In this document: positions 12,035 through 22,999 of the stretch, in pieces | How the letters are laid out: each line of letters begins with the position of its first letter | How positions within the stretch are numbered: position 1 is the first letter of the stretch | Origin: Helicostylum pulchrum | Taxonomy: Eukaryota > Mucoromycota > Mucoromycetes > Mucorales > Mucoraceae | DNA: 53,982 nt | Direction: 5' to 3' | Assembly (NCBI GenBank): GCA_025677825.1 | Contig: JAIXMO010000098.1 | Location: 1-53,982, forward strand | Position numbers and translations under genes: made by a program | Notes under the pieces: model-generated | The model's database searches: none | Told to the model about the DNA's origin: nothing | What the model saw: the letters and a program-made list of their open reading frames with translations, nothing else

Positions 12035-12884
12035 TTATGTGTTATTCTTGTTTCTCCGTGAACTATTTCCATTCGCAGCTTGTGCAGATGGGTTTTGGCT
12101 AAACGCAGTGTTCGTCTCAGCAGCTAATTTAGAACTCCAAGGGCTTGCCAATGTTATATGTCCTGGCCCAAGTACGTTCCATGAAAGTGATACTGACCAT
12201 ACAAGGCAGCCGGTTCTTGCATTTAAACAGTAAATATATCTTCCGGATCCAACATAAGCCAATTGAGTTGGTCTTCCTAACTCTTGATTTGGAGGTTCAA
12301 TAATTGCTACAGGAATTCTATATCCACCACCGGGACAGTCATATTGCCATAAAGTATCGCCGGTGTTAAAATCAATTGCTACAGCACCTCCTTTAGAACA
12401 AGCAATTATGACCTGCTGATCTTGTGTTACCGTCTCATAGCGAGGTGGTAAATATAAATCATCTGTTTCATTTTCAAGTAACTGCAAAGGCTTTACAATT
12501 CCACTCGGTGTAGTAACAATAGAAACCTCTGAGTAACCAAATCCCTATGATATTCATATATGTTTACTTTTACATTTACTTTTTGCAAAAGAAAGATCTT
12601 ACCTTCATATTATTTGACCATATAATTTCTCCCGTCATTAAATCAATCGAATGCGTAGCACCGACCCCAGCTGCAATAACTCTGTCATTATCACTAACAT
12701 ATACAGAGATGACAGATGCTGTAATCGCTATATATCTTTCCCAAAGTATCGTTCCATCTTTTTTATGAATAGCATATACATAACCATTAACTGCGCAAAT
12801 CAACATATCATCACGAGTAAACTCCATTTTTGCCGAAGAAGAAGTATCCAGTTTAACACCTTTTTCGCTATAATCTAAAAGCAT
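12035..12884 (-). CDS. Compact PQQ-repeat (beta-propeller-like) protein, copy F
   Basis: Two exons, 12884-12603 and 12544-12035, join to 263 residues. Four PQQ-like blades are visible, each with a V/I-x-Y/C-A-I/L core and an acidic or T-G turn before Trp: YVYAIHKKDGTILW, HSIDLMTGEIIW, AVAIDFNTGDTLWQYD and YIYCLNARTGCLVW. A GFGYSEVSI segment opens exon 2, and a Gly/Pro-rich linker (CPGGGYRIPVAIIEPPN) lies between blades 3 and 4. There is no signal peptide or membrane span, so a cytosolic soluble protein is likely. It is closest to copies D and E of the tandem array at 34-36 kb, with the intron at the same codon boundary. No catalytic or cofactor residue is evident, and PQQ binding is not implied. 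The function is unknown. Confidence 0.8.
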
Positions 12885-13624
12885 AATATACCTATTGTAA
12901 TAATAATAAAGTAAAGAATAGTAGAGAAAAAAGAAAAAGAATAAAAAGGGATATTTTCATTTAAATTCGTGTATAATGTGGCTCGTTTTCTTTTTATAGC
13001 AATGTCTGTACACACATAATTAAGCAGCTCAGCAGTCATCATCCCAAACGTACTGACCATTCAAAGGAAATAAAAAAGTGCTTACGTAGGGAAAATACAA
13101 GAATTTCCTATCCAAACTTTTCTTTTTTATAAATAAAGAAAAAACTGCCATTTAACTGTATTCTACAAAATAATTATAGAAAAGAAAAATATTGTAATAA
13201 AATTAAAAATGATTCTAGCGGGTAGGTCTAAATTAAGCATGCATTGTTTATTTCTTTTTTTTTTTGTTATCAGTAAATCCTTGTACCAAAATGACTCGGA
13301 CTGCTTATGATATCTTGCGCGAAATATTTAAAGTACAAAGTAAGATACGTTTTTTTCAAAAATAAAATAATTCGATAAATCAACCACTGTCGCACAAGAT
13401 ACGAAACCTTCGAAAAGCGAAAGGCCGCTGAAGCAACTTGTGCTGATGGCGCCAGCGATTTTGGAACAGCAAAAAATGCTCGTTTCCTGATTTCACCAGT
13501 CACAGTTACCTTAAAAGGGATACGAGGATTATTTTCCTTATAAAAAGGGAAGAAGCATAGTTCTTTTTTTTATCTTTTTTATCTTATGCATAAACTTCTT
13601 TAGCTATACATAAAAGAAAATAAA
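12885..13624. other. Divergent intergenic region, possible broken small gene
   Basis: This is shared upstream DNA of copy F (minus) and the copper pump (plus). A plus-strand ATG at about 13291 opens a 16-codon frame that runs into AGTAAG. A second open stretch runs from about 13386 to a TAA near 13542, so a two-exon small gene or its remnant is conceivable. I recognise no family in it. A minus-strand frame (13270-13503, 77 residues) overlaps it. Confidence 0.3.
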
Positions 13625-16600
13625 ATGACAAAATATTTCGTAAAAATTAAAGTGACAGGCATGACTTGCGATGTAAGTGAATTATTATATTTTTTTGTAC
13701 GAGACATATAAACTAAATGAGTCTTTCAAAAATAGCATTGTGTCAACACCATTACAAAAGAACTTGAAGCATTTAAAGGTGTTGTAGCCTCAACTATAAA
13801 CGTCAGCTTAAAAAACTCGGAAGTAACTTTTGAATTTGAAGAGACTCGCACTGATAGATCAGAAAGTAGCTTAAAAAACAATTTATCGGAATTGATTGAT
13901 AGTTTAGGTTATGAAGCTGGTACTCCCGAGCTTTCTTTTGAAGCAAGTGATGAAAATATACCTATTGGAGCTCATGTTACTGTACCTATTTCTGGAATGA
14001 CTTGTTCTCATTGTACCAACACAATCACAAATACATTAAAAGGATTCATTTCTCTTGATCCCGTTTCCGTTCAAGTCTCGTTAGATCAAGAACAAGCTAC
14101 CATGATTACTAACGGTCCTATCACCAAGCAAGAATTAAAGCAAGTGATTGAAGATCTTGGTTATTATGTTGGAGAAGTAAAATGTGAAACAAATCCTCGA
14201 TGTACCGATAGTGATTTTAGTGGAATCAAGACAGTGGTATTCTCGTTGTCTGGTATGACCTGTCAACACTGTGTACGAACTGTTTCTGAGACCTTGGGTA
14301 ATTTACCCGGAGTTCTTGCCAATACAGTCTCTGTCAGCTTGGATAAACGTCAAGGCACTTTCTCTTTTGAAGGAAGTTTCATTCATGGTGCCAAGATTAA
14401 AGAAGTGATTGAAAATTTAGGCTACGACTTGAACGGGACCCCTCGATTTAGTGATGGTGCACTTCCTAATGCGTTGAATTCGTCTTCATTTGCCTCTCAA
14501 ACTATTCCTATTGTTGTTGATAACTCTCACGATGGTGGTAGACGTAAAGTAGTTATGCGTGTACTTGGTATGACTTGTCACTCCTGTATTGATTCCATCA
14601 CTGACGCTCTCAAGAATGAAATACCCGATGTTGAACCTAATTCAATTCATATCAGTTTAGAAGCTGAAATGGCCATGTTTATCTGTAAGAACCCCGATAT
14701 TAGTATTATTCAAAATGCAATTGAAGAACGTGGCTTTGATATTGAAAATGTTCAATTCATTCACAACTTGATACCTCCTGCTGTGCTTATAGCCACTGAA
14801 CCTTTAACTCGTCAAGATTCCGTTGCTTCTCTTGGTGCTGTCTCTGTTCGTAGTCAAGTTATTTCTGCTCCTCGTAAAGTAACTTTCCAAATCTCTGGTA
14901 TGACATGCTCTAGTTGTGTGCGTACCATCGAACGTGGTCTTATCAAATTACCTGGTGTAGATCCTACCTCTGTACAAGTCAACTTACTTACACATACCGG
15001 TACTTTTGCTGTTGTTGGTGATATGTTGGACGAAAAGTCAATTATTCAAGCTATCAAGAACATGGGTTACTCTGCCAGTAAAGTAGCATTTCACTCCAGT
15101 ACTCCCATTCAGCAAGAAACGGGACACTCCGTTACAGCTTGTCGCGCCGACCTCATCATTATTGGCATGTTCTGTCCCAACTGTTTAGAAAAAGTACACG
15201 ATGCCTTGGTTAAATTACACGGTATCGATAACAAATCAATTCTAGTAGACTTGGATAGTGGTCGTACCAGTTTTGAATTTGTTGGTGAATTTATCACACG
15301 TCAAAGAATCCATCAAAGTATTTTACAACTGGGTCTCTCTGCTGAAAGTATCAAGATTAGTAAATTTACCAAGAAAGTGATAGATTCCGATAATATTAGT
15401 ATCTCCAGTCAAAAGAGTAATCGCCATGTCACTACGCACCTTGTCGTTACCGGTATGACATGTGCTTCATGCGTTGGAAATATAGAGCGTACTATGATGA
15501 AACAACCTGGCGTAGTCAGCTGCCAAGTCAACTTATTATCTAAATCCGCTGTTATCGAACACGATCCAAACATAGTTGGTGCTCGTTCATTAGCTCAAAT
15601 GATTGAACAAATTGGTTACAAGGCTGAACTTGCTCAAGACACACAAGGAAATACCATTTCTGAACAAAGAGCCTCTATGCAAGAAACTTTGGATAAAGAA
15701 CTAGCTCTTCTCAAGTTTCGTTTCCTGTGGTCCCTTTTATTTGCTATCCCTGTTATCTTAATTCACATGATCTTTATGTTGGCTTTACCTTCTTCCAATC
15801 CGGTCCATAAAGCCTTTATGAAAGAAATCACGCATGGTCTCACTATCGGTGATCTTATTTTATTCCTGTTGGCTACACCTGTTCAATTCTGGCTTGGTTT
15901 ACCATTTTATACCAAAGCATACAAGTCTCTTGTCTATACACGTACTGCTAATATGGAGACTTTAGTTGCTTTGGGTACATCTGTTGCTTATTTTGCTTCT
16001 GTCGGTACTGTTATTGCTGCTATGGTAAACCATGATATGGAAGCCATGGGAATGAACTACTTTGAAACTGCTGTACTCCTGATTACTTTTATTCACTTTG
16101 GTAAATGGCTTGAAGCAATGGCCAAGGGTAAAACTGCTGAAACCATCACTAAATTAATGGACCTCCAACCCGAAACTGCTACTTTAGTCGAGGTCTCAAA
16201 AAACCCAAGAACTAGTATTGACAAGAATTCATTATCTACTGGCGAAACTGCAATTGAAGAAGAGGTATTAAAAGAAAGAGAAATCGCATCAGAAGATATT
16301 CAAGGTAAAAATAAAATAATAATAATCTACCTTTTTTTTAAAAAAAAAAAAATCTCCTCTCTAACCCTTTTTTTAAAAACATTTTATTAGTTGGTGATAT
16401 TCTTAAAGTAAATGCAGGTGGACGTATCCCTTGTGATGGTAAAATATGGCGAGGTTCTACTGCCACGGACGAATCTATGATTACCGGTGAATCCGTTCCT
16501 GTTAACAAGAGTGAAGGCGATAGTGTTATTACTGCAACAATCAATTTAAGTGCTCCGATCTATATCCGTGCCATCCGTGTAGGTTCCGATACCACACTCT

Positions 16601-18342
16601 CTCGTATTATTCAGCTTGTACAAGACGCACAAGCATCTCCTAAGGCTCCTATTGAACAAGTCGCTGATAATATCTCTGCTGTCTTTGTACCTATTGTAAT
16701 TTTATTAGCCCTCGCAACCTTTATTATCTGGCTCGTACTTGGTATCAAGGACATGTATCCTCTCGATTGGATTCCTATGGGACAAACGAAGACCGTCTTT
16801 GCAATTATGACTGCTGTTACTGTTCTTGTGATTGCCTGCCCCTGTGGTTTAGGTTTAGCTAGCCCCACAGCTGTTATGGTCGGTACTGGTGTTGCTGCTA
16901 AATATGGTGTCTTGGTAAAAGGTGGAGGATATGCTTTAGAGATGTCTAGTCGTATTACTACTGTTGCATTTGACAAGACCGGTACATTAACCATGGGTAA
17001 ACCAACTGTTACACATAGTTGGATCGATAAATCTACTCAAGAAGATCAACCCGATGTTAGTCAACGTATCTCAACCTGGAAGATCTTGGGCCGAGTTAGT
17101 TCTGTCAGTAACCATCCACTCTCCAAATCCATCGACAAAAAAGCTCGTTACATTATCTCTACATTAACCGAAAACCCCAACCTGACCGATGCTGAATTAT
17201 TTGTAAATGAATTGAATAATAGTGACCAAAACGAAGATGATGAACTCCCAGAGGACTCCAATTTATTTGAAGGTGTTACAATCACGAACGCTCAGGAAGT
17301 TCCTGGCCGTGGTTTATTAGCTACTATTACTGTTTCCAAAGATATCGCTGATACTTTAGCCGGTAAACTTCGTAACGTACGTGCACTTAATGTATTTTTG
17401 GGTAATCAAGCCTGGATGGACGAAAACCACGCTAGATATCAAACATCTCGTCAAGCAAAAGAAGGTCAAGACTTGATTAACCAATGGCAAGATTTAGGTC
17501 AATCCATTGTACTTGTATCTGCTTCCCCAGTGTCTGGTAATGACGACGTTTCCAACGCTGAAAGTCTTCACAAGGAAGGTTGTAAAGACGCTTGTGCATG
17601 TGTTGTATGTCACTGTGCCGCTAATTCCATCTGTTGCAGTGCTTCCAAGACCATGATGATCTCCCAACTTGCTGTTGCCGATATCCCTCGACCTGAAGCC
17701 AAATTATTAATTGAAGAATTACTAAGACGCAAGATTGAGGTATGGATGATTACAGGTGACAATGAACGTACAGGTCGCGTAGTAGGTAAACAACTTGGTA
17801 TTCCTGCAGATTTCGTTTTGGCCGGTGTGAAACCAGAGCAAAAAGCCGATAAGATCCGAAACCTTCAAAAGCGTGGTATTCGTTCTGAAGAACACCAAGG
17901 AAAAGGAAAATTCTGGAAGAGAAATGGAAAGAAGCATCAAGATGCTGTTGTAGCTATGGTTGGTGATGGTATTAATGATTCTCCTGCTCTTGCACAAGCT
18001 GATGTTGGTATTTCTGTTGGTTCCGCTACTGATATTGCAATTGAAGCAGCTAGTATTGTATTGATTAGAAACAACTTGATGGATCTTTTAACCATGTACG
18101 ATGTATCGAGTACAGTAGTCCGCCGTATCCGCTTTAATTTCGTCTGGGCTTTCGCATACAACGTAATTGCAATGCCAATTGCAGCTGGTATTCTTTACCC
18201 CGCTACCGGTGAAGGTCTTCCTACTTATCTTGCTGGTATTGCCATGGTTTTATCTAGTATTAGTGTTGTATGTTCCAGTTTATTGTTAAGATTATATAGA
18301 CCACCCAAGATTGTACAAGATTCGCACCGAATCAAATTATAA
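13625..18342 (+). CDS. CCC2: Copper-transporting P1B-type ATPase (Ccc2/ATP7 type)
   Basis: Three exons, 13625-13672, 13736-16304 and 16391-18342, join to 1522 residues. The first intron splits the first metal site (GMTCD/HC). Seven heavy-metal-associated domains precede the pump, with sites near residues 12, 103, 189, 294, 404, 493 and 589. Six read GMTCxxC; the sixth is GMFCPNC. The core follows: TGES (~903), the membrane CPC motif in VIACPCGLG (~1020), the phosphorylated DKTGT (~1067), the HP motif as SNHPL (~1111), TGDN and GDGIND (~1397). It loads copper into the secretory pathway and exports it from the cytosol at the trans-Golgi. Unusual points are seven metal sites (animals have at most six, yeast Ccc2 two), a Cys-rich insert near residue 1269 and a basic Lys/Gly-rich insert just before GDGIND. 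The symbol is by family. Confidence 0.93.
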
Positions 18343-18473
18343 AACAATAGAAACCCATGTATTTTTTAACCTAAACCCTACTTTTAATATTTATTAATAA
18401 AATAATTTTTTCTCTTTTTATAAAAAACCGTCTTTTTTTTTTAATAATACAAATATACATATAAAAATATACA

Positions 18474-18776
18474 ATGAACGTAATCGCCTTGTTTTCGTTA
18501 CTTTTAACTTTACCTATTAGTATTTTGGCAATATATGGTACTGGTGATGGTTTGATATTATTGACCTCGGATCAAAATACTCGTTCTGGTGTACTTAGTG
18601 CCGATCATCGATGCACCAATTTTCCTCAAAAATTTAAAGCCGCACTTGTAAAGAACACGGGTAGTAGCCACTGTGCATTATGGTCCGACGCAGATTGCAA
18701 AGGAACCTTACATGTCGTACCAGCTCATTACACAATGAAAATTCCTAGAGAACATGTTGAATCTGTTATTTGTTAA
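18474..18776 (+). CDS. Small secreted protein
   Basis: A single 100-residue exon. Residues 1-19 are a hydrophobic signal peptide (LFSLLLTLPISILA core), with cleavage likely shortly after. The mature ~80 residues hold four Cys: RCTNF, SHCALW, DCKGT and the C-terminal Cys. They probably form two disulfides in a beta-rich fold. The spacing faintly recalls small beta/gamma-crystallin-like secreted proteins, but I do not claim that family. It starts 131 bp after the copper pump on the same strand and ends 28 bp before the convergent F-box gene. The function is unknown; a cell-wall or secreted role is likely from the signal peptide. Confidence 0.7.
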   Translation: MNVIALFSLLLTLPISILAIYGTGDGLILLTSDQNTRSGVLSADHRCTNFPQKFKAALVKNTGSSHCALWSDADCKGTLHVVPAHYTMKIPREHVESVIC

Positions 18777-18804
18777 AAGAATAATAATAATAATAAAAAT
18801 TCTT

Positions 18805-20673
18805 TTATTTTATTTTTAAATTATCAAGATAAACTTGACCTACAGATTTGCAATAAATAGTAATGACACCAATAGTTGGTGTATAGTTTCCAGGCATACT
18901 ATCAGTTAATGTTGATGTATAAGATTTATAAGATCTATATAATTGATTTAGTTCTTGATTTTCTTCTTCATCTTGATTTAAATAATAGGCGGGATAAATC
19001 ATTGACTTTTCTGCGTTGCACCAAATGATTTGATCTTGTTGCAAATCATCATACTTTAATTGAATACCAATAAATTTATTATATTGAATTGTACCAACAT
19101 AAATCAACAGCGTGCTTAGTACAACTTTTTTTAACTGACAATGTCGTACATCCAACGTAAACGCATTTAATAAACCAGACAGATTAATTCTCTTCCTTTC
19201 TGTCTCACAACGCTTAAATAAAATATCATTTAAATTGGCACAACAAGCAGATAAGTATCGAAATACGACTTCATGATTTTCTACTTTGGATTGAATCAAT
19301 TCTAATTTTCGTAGTGAATAGGTATGTTGTTCTAAATCAACATAGTTATTATACGTGACTTGTACGTTAGCCCCAACCAAGACCAAGATCTCTAACTGAG
19401 GTAAATGCTTCAGAAAATGATCGATTAAAAAATTGGTAAAAGGGAACTGATCCACCAGTCCTTTAGAAAGCGAAAGATGTAGGGAAATTAATCCATGACA
19501 TTGAAATAAATTACTTGTTACGCCAGACCAACCCGGAATTTGTTCCCATACACGTAACCGTAAACACCTCAACTGTCTTAAACCATGCGTAGCGACCGCC
19601 AGTAAAAACTGACAGGACTCAATTGCTTGATACGTTTCAAAATCTACATACAAATTCTGTACCGAACAATTAGGTTTTTTCAACTCTTTTATTAATCCAT
19701 CTGAGAACAGCTGCGGTATATTTCTTCCACCAAGAGTCAACGATCGTAACTGAGGCAAACCCGCGATTAAATCTACTAACCCACACTGCCACATCCACTT
19801 TGTTCCAAACCGACTTGTTGAAAGTTGAGTTAATTTCAATTCTTTTAAACAAGGATAATTACGTGTAACAAACTGAAACCATTTCATGGAATCCACATGT
19901 CCATGTAACGCTAGGTATTCCAGTTTAGTTGGTGTAATAAATGGCAACAAACAATCGATATTATTGTTATTATTAGGTTCCTGTCTTGGAGTTTTATCCC
20001 TAATCAATGCAAACTTTTTAAGCTTAGGTAAACCGTCATGTACCTTTTGTAAAAAGTCACTCCACGGTAAGGTAACAATATCATCAGCATCATTTAAAAT
20101 AATTTCCAGTGTTAAATCTTGTAAGGTACTCATTGCAACTACTTTCTCTACTACACTTTCCATCTCTTGCGGGAAATGACCCACATGCAACTTTGTCAAA
20201 TGACTTCCAAACACCGATAAAAACCCACAGTCCAACTTTCGAAAATAAACAGGTCCGCAGCCGCGCATTCGATTCCAAAGTACAAGTTGATTTAAATCTA
20301 TGCTTTTCCATTGTGAAACACCAAAATCGATCACTTCCAACAACGGACAAAACCTGTTTATCTGCTGCAAGATATCTTGATCAAACTCAACAAATGACTT
20401 TTGTGTACTAAACATGGATTGGTTGATTTGAGGTACAGTGTCTCTTAAACGAGATAAATGGATTTCTTTTACAAGATGACCGTAACAAGAGAGTGATTTA
20501 ATAAACTGGTCTAGTTGTTCCGTAGATTGAATACGGATAGTTTTATACAGACTCCGTTGAAAGGTGTGGTGCCATAATCGACATACAAATAAACATTCGT
20601 AACAGTCTTGTAAACAAAGATATGTTGATACTTTTTGTAAAAACTCGGCTGGTAATTTATTAACTAGATTCAT
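18805..20673 (-). CDS. F-box and leucine-rich-repeat protein
   Basis: A single 622-residue exon. Residues ~1-45 form an F-box (LPAEFLQKVSTYLCLQDCYE, then CRLWHHTFQRSLYKTI), which would bind Skp1 in an SCF ubiquitin ligase. The rest is a degenerate leucine-rich-repeat array (for example LTKLHVGHFP, LQDLTLEI, LEYLALHG, LKELKLTQL, LRSLTLGG, LEILVLVG, LRKLELIQS) that would hold the substrate. This one-exon F-box/LRR design is common in large families of Mucorales. No TM or signal peptide is present. The target is unknown. The stop lies 28 bp from the stop of the convergent secreted-protein gene, so their 3' UTRs probably overlap. Confidence 0.85.
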   Translation of the reverse strand: MNLVNKLPAEFLQKVSTYLCLQDCYECLFVCRLWHHTFQRSLYKTIRIQSTEQLDQFIKSLSCYGHLVKEIHLSRLRDTVPQINQSMFSTQKSFVEFDQDILQQINRFCPLLEVIDFGVSQWKSIDLNQLVLWNRMRGCGPVYFRKLDCGFLSVFGSHLTKLHVGHFPQEMESVVEKVVAMSTLQDLTLEIILNDADDIVTLPWSDFLQKVHDGLPKLKKFALIRDKTPRQEPNNNNNIDCLLPFITPTKLEYLALHGHVDSMKWFQFVTRNYPCLKELKLTQLSTSRFGTKWMWQCGLVDLIAGLPQLRSLTLGGRNIPQLFSDGLIKELKKPNCSVQNLYVDFETYQAIESCQFLLAVATHGLRQLRCLRLRVWEQIPGWSGVTSNLFQCHGLISLHLSLSKGLVDQFPFTNFLIDHFLKHLPQLEILVLVGANVQVTYNNYVDLEQHTYSLRKLELIQSKVENHEVVFRYLSACCANLNDILFKRCETERKRINLSGLLNAFTLDVRHCQLKKVVLSTLLIYVGTIQYNKFIGIQLKYDDLQQDQIIWCNAEKSMIYPAYYLNQDEEENQELNQLYRSYKSYTSTLTDSMPGNYTPTIGVITIYCKSVGQVYLDNLKIK

Positions 20674-21160
20674 GTATATATATAGTTGAAAAAAAAAGAA
20701 AAAGAAAGAAAGAAAAAAAAAGGGGGCGAAGGATCATATGTTTGTTTTTTTTACACTTGTGACTTTACGCGTTTAAAAGATAAACGCCTTATTGTCATAT
20801 GAGGGTGTAAATAACAAATTACTAAATAAGGCGAATAAACGATTTTATGAAATTTTATATATTTTCTCGAAGAGTGATGGTTAATATGTGTTCATTTCGC
20901 GTTTGGCTGTTAGTTACTTGATAAAATTCTTGCTGCATAATTTATTTACGCGTTCAACTTGGTTTTATCCACGTAAAAGGAAACTTGTGTGAACCAAGTT
21001 GGGACAACAAGTACACATTTGTATAATAAAAATGATTAACTGACGTAAATACGAGTATTATGAAGCTATTACGCCATGATTAGTAAATATATCACATGAG
21101 TAAATAAAAGTGACCCCTCCCTATTTTATTATTCTTTTTTATCGTCTTTTTTTTTCACTT
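20674..21160. other. Intergenic with two short inverted repeats
   Basis: This is the upstream region of the F-box gene. CGCCTTATT (20785-20793) is matched by AATAAGGCG (20825-20833), and CAACTTGGTT (20955-20964) by AACCAAGTTG (20992-21001). Neither pair is part of a recognisable element, and no coding frame is present. Confidence 0.5.
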
Positions 21161-21270
21161 TCATTTTCTTTTCGTGTTAATACAAACTGATACGGTTCTT
21201 CTTAGATCAACGGTCATCCTTAAAGGTAAGTGAAAAGTAATATGGCACGCTTTTTTAATCGACCATGCAA
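21160..21270 (+). repeat. Dispersed repeat, copy 1
   Basis: It shares a core with segments near 30,888 and 53,385: a tacaaa.tgatac..ttcttctta block, then AAAGGTAAGTGAAAAGTAATATG. This copy is the shortest and most diverged; it lacks most of the middle present in copies 2 and 3. Confidence 0.5.
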
Positions 21271-21372
21271 ATTGACTGTATATCAAGGTTTCCTTTTCTC
21301 CAATCAGAAATATTTTAAAAGAAAAGAAATGGCAAGCTAGCTTCATACAGTCCTTGGAGGAGGACGCCATGA

Positions 21373-22437
21373 ATGCATCTCCAATTCAAGAAGAATCATT
21401 GGAAGCTAAAAAAAACCGCTGAAAGAAACTTTGGAAATCTGTCTGCAATAAACAGATTTATACATCTTGCTACGTTTTACGGAGAGGATGGGGTCTTAGA
21501 CCTCCAAAAAGCAGATATACCGAAGCGGTTTTGTAAGCACTTAGCGAAGACGGAAGAAGAGATTGATATATCGGTACAACCTTTGGTCACACTTGAAGAA
21601 CGAAGCATGTTGGTTGAGATATCACAGTGCAATACTCCATCTGATATTGCAGCTTTAATTTCTACATGGTACGGCAACAATAATATATCTAAGAATTGCG
21701 GATACATCAGATTTGCTTTAGTTGCTAGTTGTGAGATTTGGTCAACAAATGCATTGCTCAACCAATAACATGGCGAAGATTGGTACCATATGCATATTTA
21801 CTCGAACGTATGGGACAAGGCTTTTTTGGATGACGCCGAATTCGAAACTAAACTATCTGAATGTGCGAGCCAAGTGACCAAGCTCTTGAAAGAAACGAAG
21901 AAAGATGTTAAACTACAAAAAATTGACTTTATCTTACGTGGCCCTAACACAAATAATGATGTTGTTACTGTGGAGGAAAACCCGTCTTTGAAGGGCGCGA
22001 AAGCAGATGTAAAAAAAAGTGAATTATTAAAGAAGAATGCTCTGTACCTTTGATCTAAGCAAATAAATAGTGATCTTCTTATGAAACAACTTGAAACTAT
22101 TTCTTGTCAGTGGCAAGGAACTAAATTTACAATTTATGGATCTCGCTTACTCTCTCCTGATATAATTCTTACATACAAGAAAGATGTATTTAATTTCCCT
22201 GTATCCGCAAAGCATCTTTCGGAGTTCGCCAAATTTTTGATGGTAATAATCTTCCTGAAAAGGATAGTAAAGCTTAATTATGCCAAGTTTACTTTGATTC
22301 TGGAAGAAAAGTACAAGCAGGAAACTGAAACTTTAAACTTCGGTGATGATATTTTTAATGAAATTAGTTTTATAAGTAACAGCGCCAACTGTGACGAAGA
22401 AGAAGAGGAGGAGAAGGATGAGCGATGGAAAAGATAA
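21373..22437 (+). pseudogene. Broken uncharacterised gene, likely a multicopy Mucorales family
   Basis: Three consecutive open stretches (21373-21768, 21790-22053, 22081-22437) read as pieces of one protein with stops between them. They show EEIDISVQPLVTLEE, then SNVWDKAFLDDAEFETKL with KIDFILRGPN and NPSLKGAKADVKK, then TISCQWQGTKFTIYGSRLL, LSEFAKFLMVIIFLKRIVKLN and a Glu-rich tail. The changes between pieces are short, so this looks like a recent loss. From memory, proteins with this SNVWDKAFL / KADVKK / CQWQGTK order recur in Mucorales genomes as uncharacterised multicopy families; that is recollection, not a search. No enzymatic motif is visible. Confidence 0.6.
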
Positions 22438-22999
22438 AGACTTTGTAGAAAGAACAAAGCTCAAATTAGGCCCAATGAAACCAAATAAAGAAAGCTTAAA
22501 GCAATTTCTGACTCGGAAGATATGTTGGTGTTTGATTGTACAAAGCGTAGAAGAAAAGAGTGGTGATTTTTCTTTAAAAAAAAATAACTTTCAGTTATTT
22601 CTAGTATTATCCATTAGTTCATATACTCAATACTCTTACTTACGTTCCTCAAATAAGTTCCTCAGATGTAGTTAGAGTTGATTCTATGGCCGTGACAGCT
22701 TGTTCATCTTAACATAATAGTTAAGCTTTGTGATATAAAATCACTTTCTTCTGAAGGACAATAATAAATATAGTTACATCTATTTTATTTACGCTTAAAA
22801 AATATGCTTCCTTTTTTATGATGAAATGGAAACGTGGTTTATAAGATCGACATTTTTTAAAAGAAAAAATACAGTGAAAAGCCGTAACCTGTACGTATTT
22901 AATTAAAAAAAAAAATGCTTTGTAGAGAGAGAGAAAAAAATGACATGTAATAATTATAAAAAAGGGTATCTAAAAAAAATGTATTTTAAAAAGAAAGAC
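22438..22999. other. Intergenic / decayed sequence
   Basis: A plus-strand frame (22391-22675) overlaps the end of the broken gene but has no recognisable content. The rest is AT-rich 3' flank of the minus-strand gene that ends at 23000. Confidence 0.5.

Noticed and set aside
12547..12768. Plus-strand ORF inside copy F
   Set aside because: Antisense to the first exon and intron of a well-supported PQQ-repeat gene.
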